Assembly: GCF_016907455.1 (NCBI RefSeq)
Contig: NZ_JAFBCB010000001.1
Span: 3,038,001-3,102,000 of the forward strand
From: Brachybacterium muris
GTDB taxonomy: Bacteria; Actinomycetota; Actinomycetes; Actinomycetales; Dermabacteraceae
Direction of reading: 5' to 3'
Length of the DNA: 64,000 nucleotides
The translations under genes were made by a program, and so were the position numbers. Of this stretch, positions 27,018-36,194 are shown piece after piece (position 1 is the stretch's first letter; each line of letters starts with the position of its first letter). Below the pieces are notes generated by a model, which saw nothing but the letters and a program-made list of their open reading frames with translations, did not search any database and was not told the DNA's origin.

Positions 27018-28730
27018 CTACTGGCGGCTCCCAGGGATTCGCTGCTCAGCCGTGAGGCGCTGGGCGAATCCTGCCGATGGGCTGCGCAGGAACTCCTCGG
27101 TGGTGACGTCCTGGATCACGCGGCCGCGGTCCAGCACGAGGACGCGGTCGGCGAGCGCACGCACATCGGCCAGGTCGTGGGTGACCACCACGGCCGTGCG
27201 GCCAGCCAGGTGGCGGGCCAGCAGCTCACGCAGGCGGGGTGCAGCATCGACGTCGAGGGCGGCGAACGGTTCGTCCCACAGGGACAGCTCGGGGCGCGCA
27301 GCGAGGGCCCGGGCGACGGCCGCGCGCTGGGCCTGACCGCCGGAGACCTGGTCGGGGCGACGCTCTGCGAGGTGGGCCAGTCCCACCCGGTCCAGCCACT
27401 GGTCCGCCTGCTTCCGCGCGGTGGCCCGATCGGTGCCGGAGGCGCGCAGGCCGAACGCGACGTTGCGCCGCAGGCTGAGGTGCGGGAACAGCAGCGGGAC
27501 CTGCCCGAGGCGCGTGATGCCGCGGCGGTGCGGGGGCAGAGGTGTGCGGAGGCCGGGACCGGCAAGGGTACGGCCGCCCAGGTGGAGGTGGCCGCCGGTG
27601 GAGGGCACGAGCCCGGCGAGGGTGTCCAGCACGGTGGACTTGCCGCTGCCGTTGGCGCCGATGATCGCGAGCGTCTGACCGGCCGGGATATGGACAGTCA
27701 CGTCGACCCCGCGCTCGGGGACGTCGACGTGGGCGTCGAGTGAGGGAGCGGCGGGCGCGGTGACGATCGGTGCGGGGGTGGCCGGCGCAGGAGCGGCGCC
27801 GACGTCGTGCGGCGCGGCGATCGCCGTGCTCTGGTGGCTTGCAGCCACACCGGGGCCAGTGCCTGTTCCCTCGGGAACGACCCCTTCCTCGGCGGGGGCA
27901 CCGCCCGCGGGCCGGGGGCGGGCCCCGAGGGAGCGGCGGAACCCGTCGGCCCCCGGGGAGCGGTAGGCGAAGGCGACCACCACGGCGGCCACCACCATCA
28001 GCAGCAGGCTCATGGCCACGGCGGAGTCCTGGTCGATCTCGCGGGCCAGGTAGATCTCCAGTGGCAGGGTGCGGGTGGTGCCCTGCAGGGAGCCGGCGAA
28101 GGTGATGGTGGCTCCGAACTCACCGAGGGCGCGGGCGAAGGTGAGCACCAGCCCAGCACCGAGGCCCTGGGCGAGCAGTGGCAGGGTGACGGTGGCCAGG
28201 GTGCGGGTGGGGCCTGCACCGAGGGTGAGGGCGGTGGCCTCGTAGGCGGTGCCGCGGGAGCTCAGTGCGCCCTCCACGGTGAGGATCAGGAAGGGTGCGG
28301 CCACGAAGGTCTGCGCGAGCACCACGGCGACGGTGGTGAAGGCGATGTCGATGCCGAGCACGTCGGCCAGGGGCGCTACGAGTCCGCGTCGCCCGTAGGT
28401 GGACAGCAGGGCGATGCCGCCGACCACCGGCGGCAGCACCAGCGGCAGCAGCACCAGGGTGCGCACGATCCGCAGCAGCACCGACCCGGGATCGCTGCGC
28501 GCCATGAGCAGTGCCACGGGCAGACCCACCAGCAGCGACAGGGCGGTGGCGGCGAGCGCGGTCACCAGGCTGAGGCGCAGGGCGATCAGGGCCGAGGGTG
28601 AGGTGAGGGTGGGGACGAGAGCGGCCCTGTCGACGGCGGTGAGCAGTCCGAGTATGGGCAGCGCGAGGAGGGCCACGCCCACCACGGCGGCGACACGCAG
28701 CCAGCGGGGAAGCAGGGTTGCTCCCCTCAC
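27018..28730 (-). CDS. modBC: Molybdate ABC transporter, fused permease and ATP-binding protein (ModB-ModC)
   Basis: 570 residues combining two normally separate subunits. Residues ~1-250 form the ModB permease with about five helices and the loop ALTLGAGPTRTLATVTLPLL followed by FARALGEFGATITFAG, diagnostic for molybdate permeases. A ~75-residue Pro/Ala/Gly-rich linker leads to the ModC ATPase: Walker A GANGSGKST, signature VSGGQAQRA, Walker B LSLWDEPFAALD, switch VVVTHDLADVRA. There is no C-terminal TOBE domain; that domain is instead in the regulator at the head of the operon. The GTG start overlaps the modA stop (GTGA). Confidence 0.92.
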   Translation of the reverse strand: MRGATLLPRWLRVAAVVGVALLALPILGLLTAVDRAALVPTLTSPSALIALRLSLVTALAATALSLLVGLPVALLMARSDPGSVLLRIVRTLVLLPLVLPPVVGGIALLSTYGRRGLVAPLADVLGIDIAFTTVAVVLAQTFVAAPFLILTVEGALSSRGTAYEATALTLGAGPTRTLATVTLPLLAQGLGAGLVLTFARALGEFGATITFAGSLQGTTRTLPLEIYLAREIDQDSAVAMSLLLMVVAAVVVAFAYRSPGADGFRRSLGARPRPAGGAPAEEGVVPEGTGTGPGVAASHQSTAIAAPHDVGAAPAPATPAPIVTAPAAPSLDAHVDVPERGVDVTVHIPAGQTLAIIGANGSGKSTVLDTLAGLVPSTGGHLHLGGRTLAGPGLRTPLPPHRRGITRLGQVPLLFPHLSLRRNVAFGLRASGTDRATARKQADQWLDRVGLAHLAERRPDQVSGGQAQRAAVARALAARPELSLWDEPFAALDVDAAPRLRELLARHLAGRTAVVVTHDLADVRALADRVLVLDRGRVIQDVTTEEFLRSPSAGFAQRLTAEQRIPGSRQ

Positions 28731-29638
28731 GGTGCTCCGAACCCGGCATCGGCCAATACCTTCTGCGCCTCGGGCGCGGCCAGGAAGTCGATGAAGCGGC
28801 GGGCCAGAGTGGGAGAGGTGGCCTCGGCGGCGACGGCGGCCGGGTACTCGGTACGAGCCTCCTCGGCACCAGGCAGCTCGATCATGTGCACTTCGTCCCC
28901 CGCGGTAAGGGCATCGGTGAGGTAGACGATGCCCGCGTCGGCCTGACCGTTGAGGACCTTGCCCAGTACGTCGGTCACCGCATTCTCCTCGCTCACCGGG
29001 CTGAGGGTGAGGCCTTCGTGGTCAGCGACAGCGGCGGCCGCTGCTCCGCAGGGCACCTGCGGTGCGCAGGTGACCAGGGCGAGATCAACACCGGCTGGCG
29101 ATGCGACATCGGCGAGAGAGGTGATGCCGTGGGGGTTGTTCGGTGCGGTGATGAGGACGGGGACGTTGGTGGCGAAGACGACGGGCTCCCCGGCGATGTT
29201 CCCCTGGTCCTGGGCACGGGCCATGGTCATCTGGTCGGCGGTGATGAGCACGTCGGCCATGGCACCGGCATCGAGCTGAGCGACGAGGTCGGCCGAACCG
29301 GCCGGCATGGTGGCCACGAGTGCGGTGGGGTGGGCTTCCATGAACTTGTCCACCAGCTCATCCAGGATCTCGGCCAGGGAGGCGGCAGCGTAGACGGCGA
29401 GCTTGGCGTTCTCCTCGGTGACGTCCGAGCCCTGACCGGGATCGACGTCACCACCGCCGTCGGATCCTCCCAGGTAGGCGCCGCCCCCGTCCGAGCCGCC
29501 GCTGCGGGTCCCCGTCTCCGTGGTCGGGCTGGAGGCGCAGGCAGTGAGCAGGGCCAGTGGCACACCGGCGGCAGCAGATCGGAGCAGGGTGCGGCGCGTG
29601 GGGATCGAGCGAGGGGTGAGGTTGTCGTGGCGCGGCAT
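28727..29638 (-). CDS. modA: Molybdate-binding lipoprotein ModA
   Basis: 303 residues. A lipoprotein signal (IPTRRTLLRSAAAGVPLALL then LTAC) is followed by a Gly/Ser/Asp-rich linker and a periplasmic-binding-protein fold with the ModA hallmarks LAVYAAASLAEILDEL, GSADLVAQLDAGAMADVLI and DAGIVYLTDAL. It captures molybdate outside the membrane and delivers it to the fused ModBC. The ATG begins 1 base after the stop of the regulator gene. Confidence 0.92.
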   Translation of the reverse strand: MPRHDNLTPRSIPTRRTLLRSAAAGVPLALLTACASSPTTETGTRSGGSDGGGAYLGGSDGGGDVDPGQGSDVTEENAKLAVYAAASLAEILDELVDKFMEAHPTALVATMPAGSADLVAQLDAGAMADVLITADQMTMARAQDQGNIAGEPVVFATNVPVLITAPNNPHGITSLADVASPAGVDLALVTCAPQVPCGAAAAAVADHEGLTLSPVSEENAVTDVLGKVLNGQADAGIVYLTDALTAGDEVHMIELPGAEEARTEYPAAVAAEATSPTLARRFIDFLAAPEAQKVLADAGFGAP

Positions 29639-29639
29639 C

Positions 29640-30029
29640 TCATGCCTCTTTCTCGATGACCACATTGGTGGCCTTGACGATGGCGGTGGCGACCACACCG
29701 GGCTCGAGTCCCAGGTCGCGGACGGCCTCGGTGCTGATCAGGGACACCACACGGTGGGGCCCGCACTGCAGCTCCACCTGCGACATGACGGTGTCGCTGA
29801 TGACACTGGTGACGATGCCGACGAAGCGGTTGCGGGCACTGCGGCCCACATCGGCCGGGTCGGCGGGAAGCACGGCGTTGTCACGAGCAAGACGGGCCAG
29901 CTGCAGGCCGTCGACGGTGGCGGGGGTGCCCTCGGAGCGGGTGAGCAGGCCCTGGTCGATCCATCGGCGCACGGTGTCGTCGCTGACGCCGAGGAACCGG
30001 GCTGCATCAGAAACCTTGATCTGCGCCAT
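29640..30029 (-). CDS. Molybdenum-responsive regulator: MerR/excisionase-type HTH plus TOBE domain
   Basis: 129 residues. The N-terminal half is a helix-turn-helix of the excisionase/MerR type (IKVSDAARFLGVSDDTVRRW); the C-terminal half is a Mop/TOBE domain (SARNRFVGIVTSVISD, then AIVKATNVVIEKE) that binds molybdate. This architecture would repress molybdate uptake when oxyanion is bound. It is the first gene of the modA-modBC operon. ATG 30029 has GAGGT 5-6 bases upstream; a GTG two codons earlier is possible. A perfect palindrome at its predicted transcription start is the likely operator. Confidence 0.88.
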   Translation of the reverse strand: MAQIKVSDAARFLGVSDDTVRRWIDQGLLTRSEGTPATVDGLQLARLARDNAVLPADPADVGRSARNRFVGIVTSVISDTVMSQVELQCGPHRVVSLISTEAVRDLGLEPGVVATAIVKATNVVIEKEA

Positions 30030-30044
30030 GTTCACCTCACTTCT

Positions 30045-30058
30045 TCCGCATATGCGGA
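30045..30058 (-). promoter_or_regulatory. Candidate molybdate operator (14-bp palindrome) and promoter
   Basis: TCCGCATATGCGGA is a perfect palindrome just downstream of a promoter-like pair on the minus strand: TTGTAG (30085-30090), 18-base spacer, TACACT (30061-30066). A repressor bound here would cover the transcription start. A half-site-like GCGCATAC lies at 30073-30080, between the promoter boxes. Confidence 0.6.
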
Positions 30059-30111
30059 TCAGTGTAGGTCAGGCGCATACACATCTACAAGCAGTAGGGG
30101 CGACGCGAGGA

Positions 30112-30328
30112 CTATCGATCGACCGGGGCGATCCTCGTGACCAGCTCGGCAAGGAATGCGGGAAGTGCCTCATCGACCGTGTTCCACAGGAGCAAGGAAT
30201 CGATGTCCGTGTACCCGTGCGCTAGTCGATTACGCATCCCTTCCCTGACCACGGATGTGCTGGACCTGCGTGGAGATCCGCTCCATCGCCGACAGCAGTT
30301 CCGCAGCGCTCGGGCTGTCACCTCTCAT
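30112..30328 (-). pseudogene. HEPN-domain toxin (HepT-like) with internal deletion
   Basis: The first frame starts with ATG overlapping the antitoxin stop and reads MRGDSPSAAELLSAMERIST, then hits a stop. The next frame carries the C-terminal HEPN part: GMRNRLAHGYTDIDSLLLWN (RX4H RNase motif) and LPAFLAELVTRIAP. About 40-45 residues expected between these parts in HepT/DUF86 proteins are missing. So the gene has an internal deletion that also breaks the frame, and the toxin is probably inactive. Confidence 0.75.
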
Positions 30329-30648
30329 GGCAGGTCGATCGCCTGCGCTCGCGCGTGGTCCGCAGCTCGTCCTTGCGCACGGAGGGATACGACATCGACT
30401 CGGGTGCCGAGCGCGGCTGCGAGCTCATCCTGGGCCGCGATCAGATCGAAGTAGGACGCTTCCGGCGAGAACTCCACGAGCAGGTCGACATCGGATTCGG
30501 ACGTGGATGTACCTCGTGCCACCGACCCGAAGACCAGCACCCGACCGGTCCCCTTGTGCTTCTTCACAACGGAGCGGATCCGAGGCGCGAACTCATGCAC
30601 ATCCTGGAGCGTCACGGTCGGCTGATCCATCAGAGGTTCAGCAGACAT
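30325..30648 (-). CDS. MNT-type nucleotidyltransferase (antitoxin of a HepT/MntA-like pair)
   Basis: 107-residue minimal nucleotidyltransferase. The active-site motif is VFGSVARGTSTSESDVDLLV, i.e. GS...RG...SDxDL. In HepT/MntA systems such proteins neutralise the HEPN RNase by AMPylation (known for the family). The gene overlaps the toxin remnant by ATGA. An ATG six codons downstream is an alternative start. The antitoxin looks intact while its partner is broken. Confidence 0.85.
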   Translation of the reverse strand: MSAEPLMDQPTVTLQDVHEFAPRIRSVVKKHKGTGRVLVFGSVARGTSTSESDVDLLVEFSPEASYFDLIAAQDELAAALGTRVDVVSLRAQGRAADHARAQAIDLP

Positions 30649-30748
30649 GCCACGAGCATATCGTCCAGCACTTGTTCTGCGATGGGGACGAACAGGCTTT
30701 GTTACGCGCTCTGCTGCCCTCGATCTTGCGGTCTACTCGATATCAGCG

Positions 30749-31810
30749 TCAGGACTGCCCCAACGCCCCGAGCAGGTCCCGCTCCTCCTGGTCGGTGAGT
30801 CCCGCGCCGTGGGGCAGCTCGACCTGGTGCTCGAGGTCCCAGGCCAGGGAGTCGGCAAGGGTATCGGCCAGAGGCCGCAGGATGAGGCCGGCCGCACGGG
30901 CGCGGTCGATGGACCGCGTGTTCATCCCGTACCAGTCACGATCGGCGATCCACAGTGGGAGGGACCTGGGCCCGGCCCACTCGGCGACGCCGTGCTCGAC
31001 CAGCCAGTCCTGCGCGGCCCGCACGGGCTTTACGGGAGGCTCTGACCGGATGACATCCTGCGCCGCGACACGGGCGGCCTCGATATGCTCCGGGAACGGC
31101 ACCGGCTCACCGAGCGCGTTGAACACCCCTTGACCTGCACCGACGGCGACATGGATCAGGAACTGGGCGAGGTCCCGCACGTCGATCACGGCTGTGGGCA
31201 GCTCGGGGGCATCGGGCACCAGCACCCTGCCGTCAGGGTTGGACGGGCGGGCGAACCGGTGCCCCCAGTAACCGGTGCGGCCGCTGGGATCGCCGCGACC
31301 GCCGATCAGACCGGGCCGCACGATCACGGACCGCTCCGCACCATAGCCGTCGAGGACGGCCTGTTCACAGGCCACCTTGGCGTGCCCGTACTGCTCCATC
31401 GCCTCCATGCTGTCACCGGCGAGGGGCTCCAGCAGCGGCGCATCCTCATCGGCGCCGCCCTCCCCCTGATCGGCGTACACGCTGCAGGTAGAGACGAAAA
31501 GGTACTTCGCGGCAACGGGCTCGAGGTCCCGCACGGCGCGGCGCACGTGGCCGGGCTGCATGGACACGTCGATCACGGCGTCCCACCGGGTCCCTGCACC
31601 GCTGGGCTGGCCGCCTTCTGCCTCAGCACCGTCGGCCCGCGCGACGGCCGACAGCGCATCGTCCAGGTCGCGGTCGGCCTGTACCAGGGTCACCCCCTCA
31701 GGCACTCCCGTGCCGCGGGCTACGCAGGTGACGTCATGGCCGGCCTGCACGGCAACCTCCGCGGCCGTGCGTCCCAGCCATGCGGTGCCACCGAGGATCA
31801 GGATTCTCAT
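30749..31810 (-). CDS. NAD-dependent epimerase/dehydratase family protein
   Basis: 353 residues of the extended/atypical SDR type. The N-terminal MRILILGGTAWLGRTAAE is the nucleotide-binding motif; STCSVYAD and YGHAKVACEQ provide the catalytic Ser and Tyr-Lys (YxxxK). VRPGLIGGRGDPSGRTGYW follows. The usual role is modification of a sugar nucleotide or a related reductase reaction, but the substrate cannot be called. It stands alone between the toxin-antitoxin pair and sbcC. Confidence 0.85.
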   Translation of the reverse strand: MRILILGGTAWLGRTAAEVAVQAGHDVTCVARGTGVPEGVTLVQADRDLDDALSAVARADGAEAEGGQPSGAGTRWDAVIDVSMQPGHVRRAVRDLEPVAAKYLFVSTCSVYADQGEGGADEDAPLLEPLAGDSMEAMEQYGHAKVACEQAVLDGYGAERSVIVRPGLIGGRGDPSGRTGYWGHRFARPSNPDGRVLVPDAPELPTAVIDVRDLAQFLIHVAVGAGQGVFNALGEPVPFPEHIEAARVAAQDVIRSEPPVKPVRAAQDWLVEHGVAEWAGPRSLPLWIADRDWYGMNTRSIDRARAAGLILRPLADTLADSLAWDLEHQVELPHGAGLTDQEERDLLGALGQS

Positions 31811-31829
31811 GGGGCGAGCATGACAGGTG

Positions 31830-34800
31830 CTAGGCACTCACGGTCAGGGTGGACGGCCCGCGCGGGGTGCGGCGCACGTGGATCTGCTCGGCGATGCGGT
31901 TCTTCATCTCGCCGACGTGGGAGACCACGCCGATGGTGCGGCCGTGCTCGGCCAGCCGGTTGATCTCGGCGACCACGCGGTCCAGGGCCTCAGGGTCCAG
32001 GCTTCCGAAGCCCTCGTCGATGAACAGGGTGTCCATCTGCACGCCGCCGGCCTCGGCGGTGACCAGTTCGGCCAGGCCCAGCGCGAGCGCCAGGGACACG
32101 AAGAACGTCTCCCCGCCGGAGAGGGTCTCCGGGCGGCGGGTCTCGTCGGTGCGGTGGTCGATCACCAGCAGGTCCAGGCCCGTCTTGCGGGCGCCCCGCT
32201 TGCCGGTGTCCCGCACCAGTTCCAGGGTGGATTCGGAGAACTGGGCCAGGCGCACGTTGGCGGCGTCGATGACCTCCTCGAAGCGGCGCATCAGCACGTA
32301 GGTGGACAGCTGGATGCGGTCCCCATCGGCAGAGCGCCCGGTGGCGAGGTCTGCCACGCGCACCACGGCCCCGGCCTTCTCCCCCACTGCCCGCACCTGC
32401 GCGACCGCGCCGTCGAGCCGCTGCTGCGCACCGGTGGTGGCCTGGGCCGTCGCTGCACGACGCCCCGCCTCCTGATCGGTGGCAGCAGTGACGGCCTGGG
32501 CGGCGGTGACCGCCTCCCTGGCAGCCTCGACCTGCCCGGCAGCAGCTGCGCGGGCATTGTCGGAGGGATCGGCCTGGGCGATGCCCTCCTCGGCCATGCC
32601 ATCGGTGTGACGGGCCTGGTCGGTAGCGCGACGGGTGAGCAGCGCCTCGAACTCCGCGCGGGTGGGATCGGTGAGCACGGCGGCGCGCACCGCGGCGTCG
32701 TCCTCGAAGGAGCCCAGTTCCACTTCTGCGGCGAGCTCGCGTGACCGCGCGGCAGCCTGATCCGCAGCGACCAGGGCTTCGCGCAGCTCACGGGCGGCGC
32801 GGGCACGGCTGGTGTGGGCGGCGCGCCGCTCGGCGACCGACGCCGCCTCCCCGCGTGCCTTGTCGATACGGGCCTCATCCTCGGTGAGGGCGGTGGTCAC
32901 CGCATCGAGCGCGCTGGCCTCCCCCTCGATCGCCACGGCCTGCTTCTCGCGGCGGGCACCGAGAGCCTGGGTCTGCTTGTCGTGCTCCTCGAGTGCCTTC
33001 TCGAGCCGGAGGGCCTCGGCCTGCTGCGCCTTGATGGTCTGCACGGCCGCAGCGGCCTGCTGCTGGGCGGCGGTCGCTGCCTCCACGTCCAGACCGCCGG
33101 CTCGTTCGAGGGCTTGGTCGTGCTGGCTGCGGGCCAGGGTGAGCTTCTCCCGGGCGGCCGACGCAGCGGACTCGGCGCCACGGCGGGCTTCTTCAGCGGC
33201 CTCGACCTGCTCGGCGCTCACATGATCAGTGCCGGGTTGCGCGGGCTCGGGGTGCCCGGTGGCACCGCATACCGGGCACGGATCCCCCTCGGCCAGGGAC
33301 AGGGCAAGCTCAGCAGCGAGCCCCGCGTTGCGGCGGCGGCGCTGTTCGGCCTCCGCCTCGGCGGCCTTCGCGGAGGCCTGCTGCGCGGTATCGGCGTGGC
33401 TCTTCGCCGCGGTGACCTGCTCGGCGAGACGGGCCGCGGTGCGGGCCTGCCCGAGCCGGGTGGTGGCCTCGGCTGCTGCCGTCTGGGCATCTCCCAGGCC
33501 GTCCCCGGCCGCGCGCGCAGCGTCACGCGCGGTGACCAGTTCCGCCCGCGCCCCAGGCCGGGCCTGGATCTGCTCGTCCAACCCGGCCAGGCCTACGCGG
33601 GCCTTGTCCAGATTGTCCCGGCGCTCGGTCAGTTCCCTACGACGCCCGGGGATCCCCTTCTCCAGCTCCACCAGGGCCGTGAGCTCCCCGGCCTGGGAGG
33701 TGGCCTCATCCGTGGCCGCGGCGAGCGCATCCAGGGCATCGTCCCGACGGGCGAGGGTGACCAGCTCGGGCTGGGCCTCACCGTGCCTGGCGAGCGCGGT
33801 ATCGCGTTCTTTCTCGCGGTCCTGCTGGAGGGTGAGGGCGTGGTCGCGCCGGGTGATCGCCCCGGCGACGGGCTGCGCGGCACGGTCCTGCTCCAGGCGG
33901 GTGCGGGCGGTGGCGGCCTGCTGCTCCTGTGCGGCGAGGGAGGCGGCGAGCTGGTCCAGCTGCCGGCGACGGTCGATGCGCTGCAGCACCGTCTGCGCAG
34001 CCTCGGCCGCCGTGCGGGCCTCGGCCTCCTTACTGCGAGCGGTACCGGCACGGGCGGTGGCGTCCTGGGCGGCACGGGCGGCGTCGGTGCCGATCTGTCC
34101 GGTCAGCTGCGCGAGCTCCTCGAAGCGGTGGCCGGTGGCGTGTCCCTCGAGGGCAGCGCGCACCTCGTCGTCGTCGATGGCGGCGGCCTCGACGAAGCGA
34201 GCGAGGGCTTGGGCGAGCCCGGCGTTGGCGGCATCGACCTGCCCTGCGGCCTCGCGGCGCATCTGCTCGAGCTGCTTCTCGATGGCCTCGTAGATCTCGG
34301 TGCCGAACACGCGCTGCAGCACTTCCTGACGCTCCCCCGTCTGGGCGCGCAGGAAGCGGGCGAACTCGTTCTGGGGCAGCAGGACCGTCTGCGTGAACTG
34401 GGCGCGGGTGAGGCCGACGGCGGTGCCGATCTCCCGGCCCACCTCGTCCAGGCGGGAGGCGATCGGGGTGAGCCCTGCTCCCTGGCCTGCCGTGTCGGCG
34501 AGCACCTCGGGGATCAGCTCGGGTGAGCCGAGCCGCCACAGCAGCGCCTTGGCCTGCTGCTTGGTGGTGCCCTCGCCCCGCTTCTTGGGGCGGAAGAACT
34601 CCGGTTGGCGCAGCACGCGGTACACCCCGTGGGTGGTCTCGAAGACCAGGTCGATCTCGCTGGGGGTGGAGGGCTCGGCGAACTGGGAGCGGATGCGCTC
34701 ACTGCTGGCCCCTTCCCCGGCCACGCTGCCGTACAGGGCGTAGACGACAGCGTCCAGCACCGTGGACTTCCCGGAGCCGGTGGGCCCTTCCAGCAGGAAC

Positions 34801-34889
34801 ATGCCGCTGGCGCCGAGGGCGGCGAAGTCGATGCTGACCTCGTCGCGGAAGGGGCCGATGCCCCGCAGGCGCAGGTGGTGGAGCTTCAC
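31830..34889 (-). CDS. sbcC: Exonuclease SbcCD, ATPase subunit SbcC
   Basis: 1019-residue SMC/Rad50-like protein. The N-terminal ATPase half has Walker A EGPTGSGKSTVLDAV; long Ala/Gln/Glu/Arg-rich coiled coils surround the zinc hook CPVCG (Cys538, Cys541); the C-terminal half has signature LSGGETFFVSLALALG and Walker B DTLFIDEGFGSLD. With SbcD it processes hairpins and blocked double-strand ends. The ATG overlaps the sbcD stop (ATGA). Length is in the normal range. Confidence 0.95.
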   Translation of the reverse strand: MKLHHLRLRGIGPFRDEVSIDFAALGASGMFLLEGPTGSGKSTVLDAVVYALYGSVAGEGASSERIRSQFAEPSTPSEIDLVFETTHGVYRVLRQPEFFRPKKRGEGTTKQQAKALLWRLGSPELIPEVLADTAGQGAGLTPIASRLDEVGREIGTAVGLTRAQFTQTVLLPQNEFARFLRAQTGERQEVLQRVFGTEIYEAIEKQLEQMRREAAGQVDAANAGLAQALARFVEAAAIDDDEVRAALEGHATGHRFEELAQLTGQIGTDAARAAQDATARAGTARSKEAEARTAAEAAQTVLQRIDRRRQLDQLAASLAAQEQQAATARTRLEQDRAAQPVAGAITRRDHALTLQQDREKERDTALARHGEAQPELVTLARRDDALDALAAATDEATSQAGELTALVELEKGIPGRRRELTERRDNLDKARVGLAGLDEQIQARPGARAELVTARDAARAAGDGLGDAQTAAAEATTRLGQARTAARLAEQVTAAKSHADTAQQASAKAAEAEAEQRRRRNAGLAAELALSLAEGDPCPVCGATGHPEPAQPGTDHVSAEQVEAAEEARRGAESAASAAREKLTLARSQHDQALERAGGLDVEAATAAQQQAAAAVQTIKAQQAEALRLEKALEEHDKQTQALGARREKQAVAIEGEASALDAVTTALTEDEARIDKARGEAASVAERRAAHTSRARAARELREALVAADQAAARSRELAAEVELGSFEDDAAVRAAVLTDPTRAEFEALLTRRATDQARHTDGMAEEGIAQADPSDNARAAAAGQVEAAREAVTAAQAVTAATDQEAGRRAATAQATTGAQQRLDGAVAQVRAVGEKAGAVVRVADLATGRSADGDRIQLSTYVLMRRFEEVIDAANVRLAQFSESTLELVRDTGKRGARKTGLDLLVIDHRTDETRRPETLSGGETFFVSLALALGLAELVTAEAGGVQMDTLFIDEGFGSLDPEALDRVVAEINRLAEHGRTIGVVSHVGEMKNRIAEQIHVRRTPRGPSTLTVSA

Positions 34890-36088
34890 GAGGCGGCCTC
34901 CTGCCCGCGGGTGCGGACGGCCCGGTAGGCGTCGTCCAGCACCTGGAGCTCGGCCGCGGTGGGCTCCCCGCCGGTGACGAAGGCGAGGAACTCGTCCATC
35001 ACCTCCACCGGATCGGCGTCACGGCGCACGGTGGGGGTGAGCGCGGTGGTGGTGCGGCCGGAGGGCTGGTACTCGGTGTGCAGAAGGTGCGGGTACCGGG
35101 CACGCAGCCGTTCCAGCAGGTGGGGTGGCCGGGCGGGGTCGGTGATGATCGCCTTCAGCCAGTCCTCCCCGTGCTGATCGGCCTGGGCGAGGATCTCCTC
35201 CAGGGTGCCGCGCAGCTCGGTGAGCCTGCGGGGCACGGGGGTGGGGATGCGCTCCACGCTCGCCTGGCCGGGTGCTCCCAGTTCCACCAGCAGCACGGAC
35301 TTGCGGTGGTCCTTCTCGGAGAAGGAGAAGGCCAGTGGGGAGCCGGAGTACCAGGCGGCGCCGCCCACGGAGGCCGAGAGATCCTGGCATCCGTGCAGGT
35401 GGCCGAGGGCCACGTAGTCCACCCCGCCCAGTACGGAGGCGGGCACGCTGTCCACGCCGCCCACGGTGAGGTCCCGCTCGGAGTCGCTGCCCTGGCCGCC
35501 GGCCACGAAGGTGTGGGCCAGGACCACCGAGCGGGGACGGGCCGAGCCGGCGTGGGCGGCGCCCGACGCTGACACCTCGGTGTGGGCGTCGATGCGGGTG
35601 CGCACCCTGTCCATCGCGGCGCGGGTGACGGCCTCGTGGCTACGTGCCAGCGGCGCCTCCCCCTCCCCCACCAGGGCGGTGCGCGCCATATCGGGTTCGA
35701 GGTAGGGCAGACCGAAGAACAGCACCTCGCCGTGATCGTCCGGCACCACCACGGGATGGTCCAGGCCGGGGATATCGGCCAGGATGTGCACGCCGGCCCG
35801 CATCAGCGCGGCGCCGAAGCCGAGGCGGTCGGCCGAATCGTGGTTGCCGGGGGTGAGCACCACGGTGGTGACCTCGGCCAGGCGCGCCAGGGTGCGGCCC
35901 AGCAGGCGCACGGAGTCCACGTGCGGCACGGCCCGGTCGTACACGTCACCGGCGATGACCACCACGTCGACCTCGCGCTCAACGACCTGATCGAGCAGCC
36001 AGTCATGGAAGGCGACCTGGTGGGCGTGAAGGTTCTCCCCGTGCAGGGTGCGCCCCAGGTGCCAGTCCGAGGTGTGCAGGATTCTCAT
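34886..36088 (-). CDS. sbcD: Exonuclease SbcCD, nuclease subunit SbcD
   Basis: 400-residue Mre11-type metallophosphoesterase. Metal-binding motifs are in order: TSDWHLG, IAGDVYDRA, LTPGNHDSADRL, LAHTFVAGG and LGHLHGCQ, followed by YSGSPLAFSFSE. The start is ATG reading MRILHTSDWHLG, which is the conserved beginning of the family; TAGCGT 7 bases upstream suggests a leaderless transcript. First gene of the sbcDC operon. Confidence 0.95.
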   Translation of the reverse strand: MRILHTSDWHLGRTLHGENLHAHQVAFHDWLLDQVVEREVDVVVIAGDVYDRAVPHVDSVRLLGRTLARLAEVTTVVLTPGNHDSADRLGFGAALMRAGVHILADIPGLDHPVVVPDDHGEVLFFGLPYLEPDMARTALVGEGEAPLARSHEAVTRAAMDRVRTRIDAHTEVSASGAAHAGSARPRSVVLAHTFVAGGQGSDSERDLTVGGVDSVPASVLGGVDYVALGHLHGCQDLSASVGGAAWYSGSPLAFSFSEKDHRKSVLLVELGAPGQASVERIPTPVPRRLTELRGTLEEILAQADQHGEDWLKAIITDPARPPHLLERLRARYPHLLHTEYQPSGRTTTALTPTVRRDADPVEVMDEFLAFVTGGEPTAAELQVLDDAYRAVRTRGQEAAS

Positions 36089-36095
36089 GGTGACA

Positions 36096-36101
36096 ACGCT
36101 A
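36096..36101 (-). promoter_or_regulatory. -10 box of a leaderless promoter (sbcDC)
   Basis: Minus-strand TAGCGT, 7 bases, then the sbcD ATG. No Shine-Dalgarno is seen. Confidence 0.5.
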
Positions 36102-36194
36102 GAGGGAGGGTGTGACGAACGATGGCCGGACGCGCGACGAGGAGCACGACGAGGCACCCGGATGACACACGCGCAGTGCACGGACAGGGCACGA

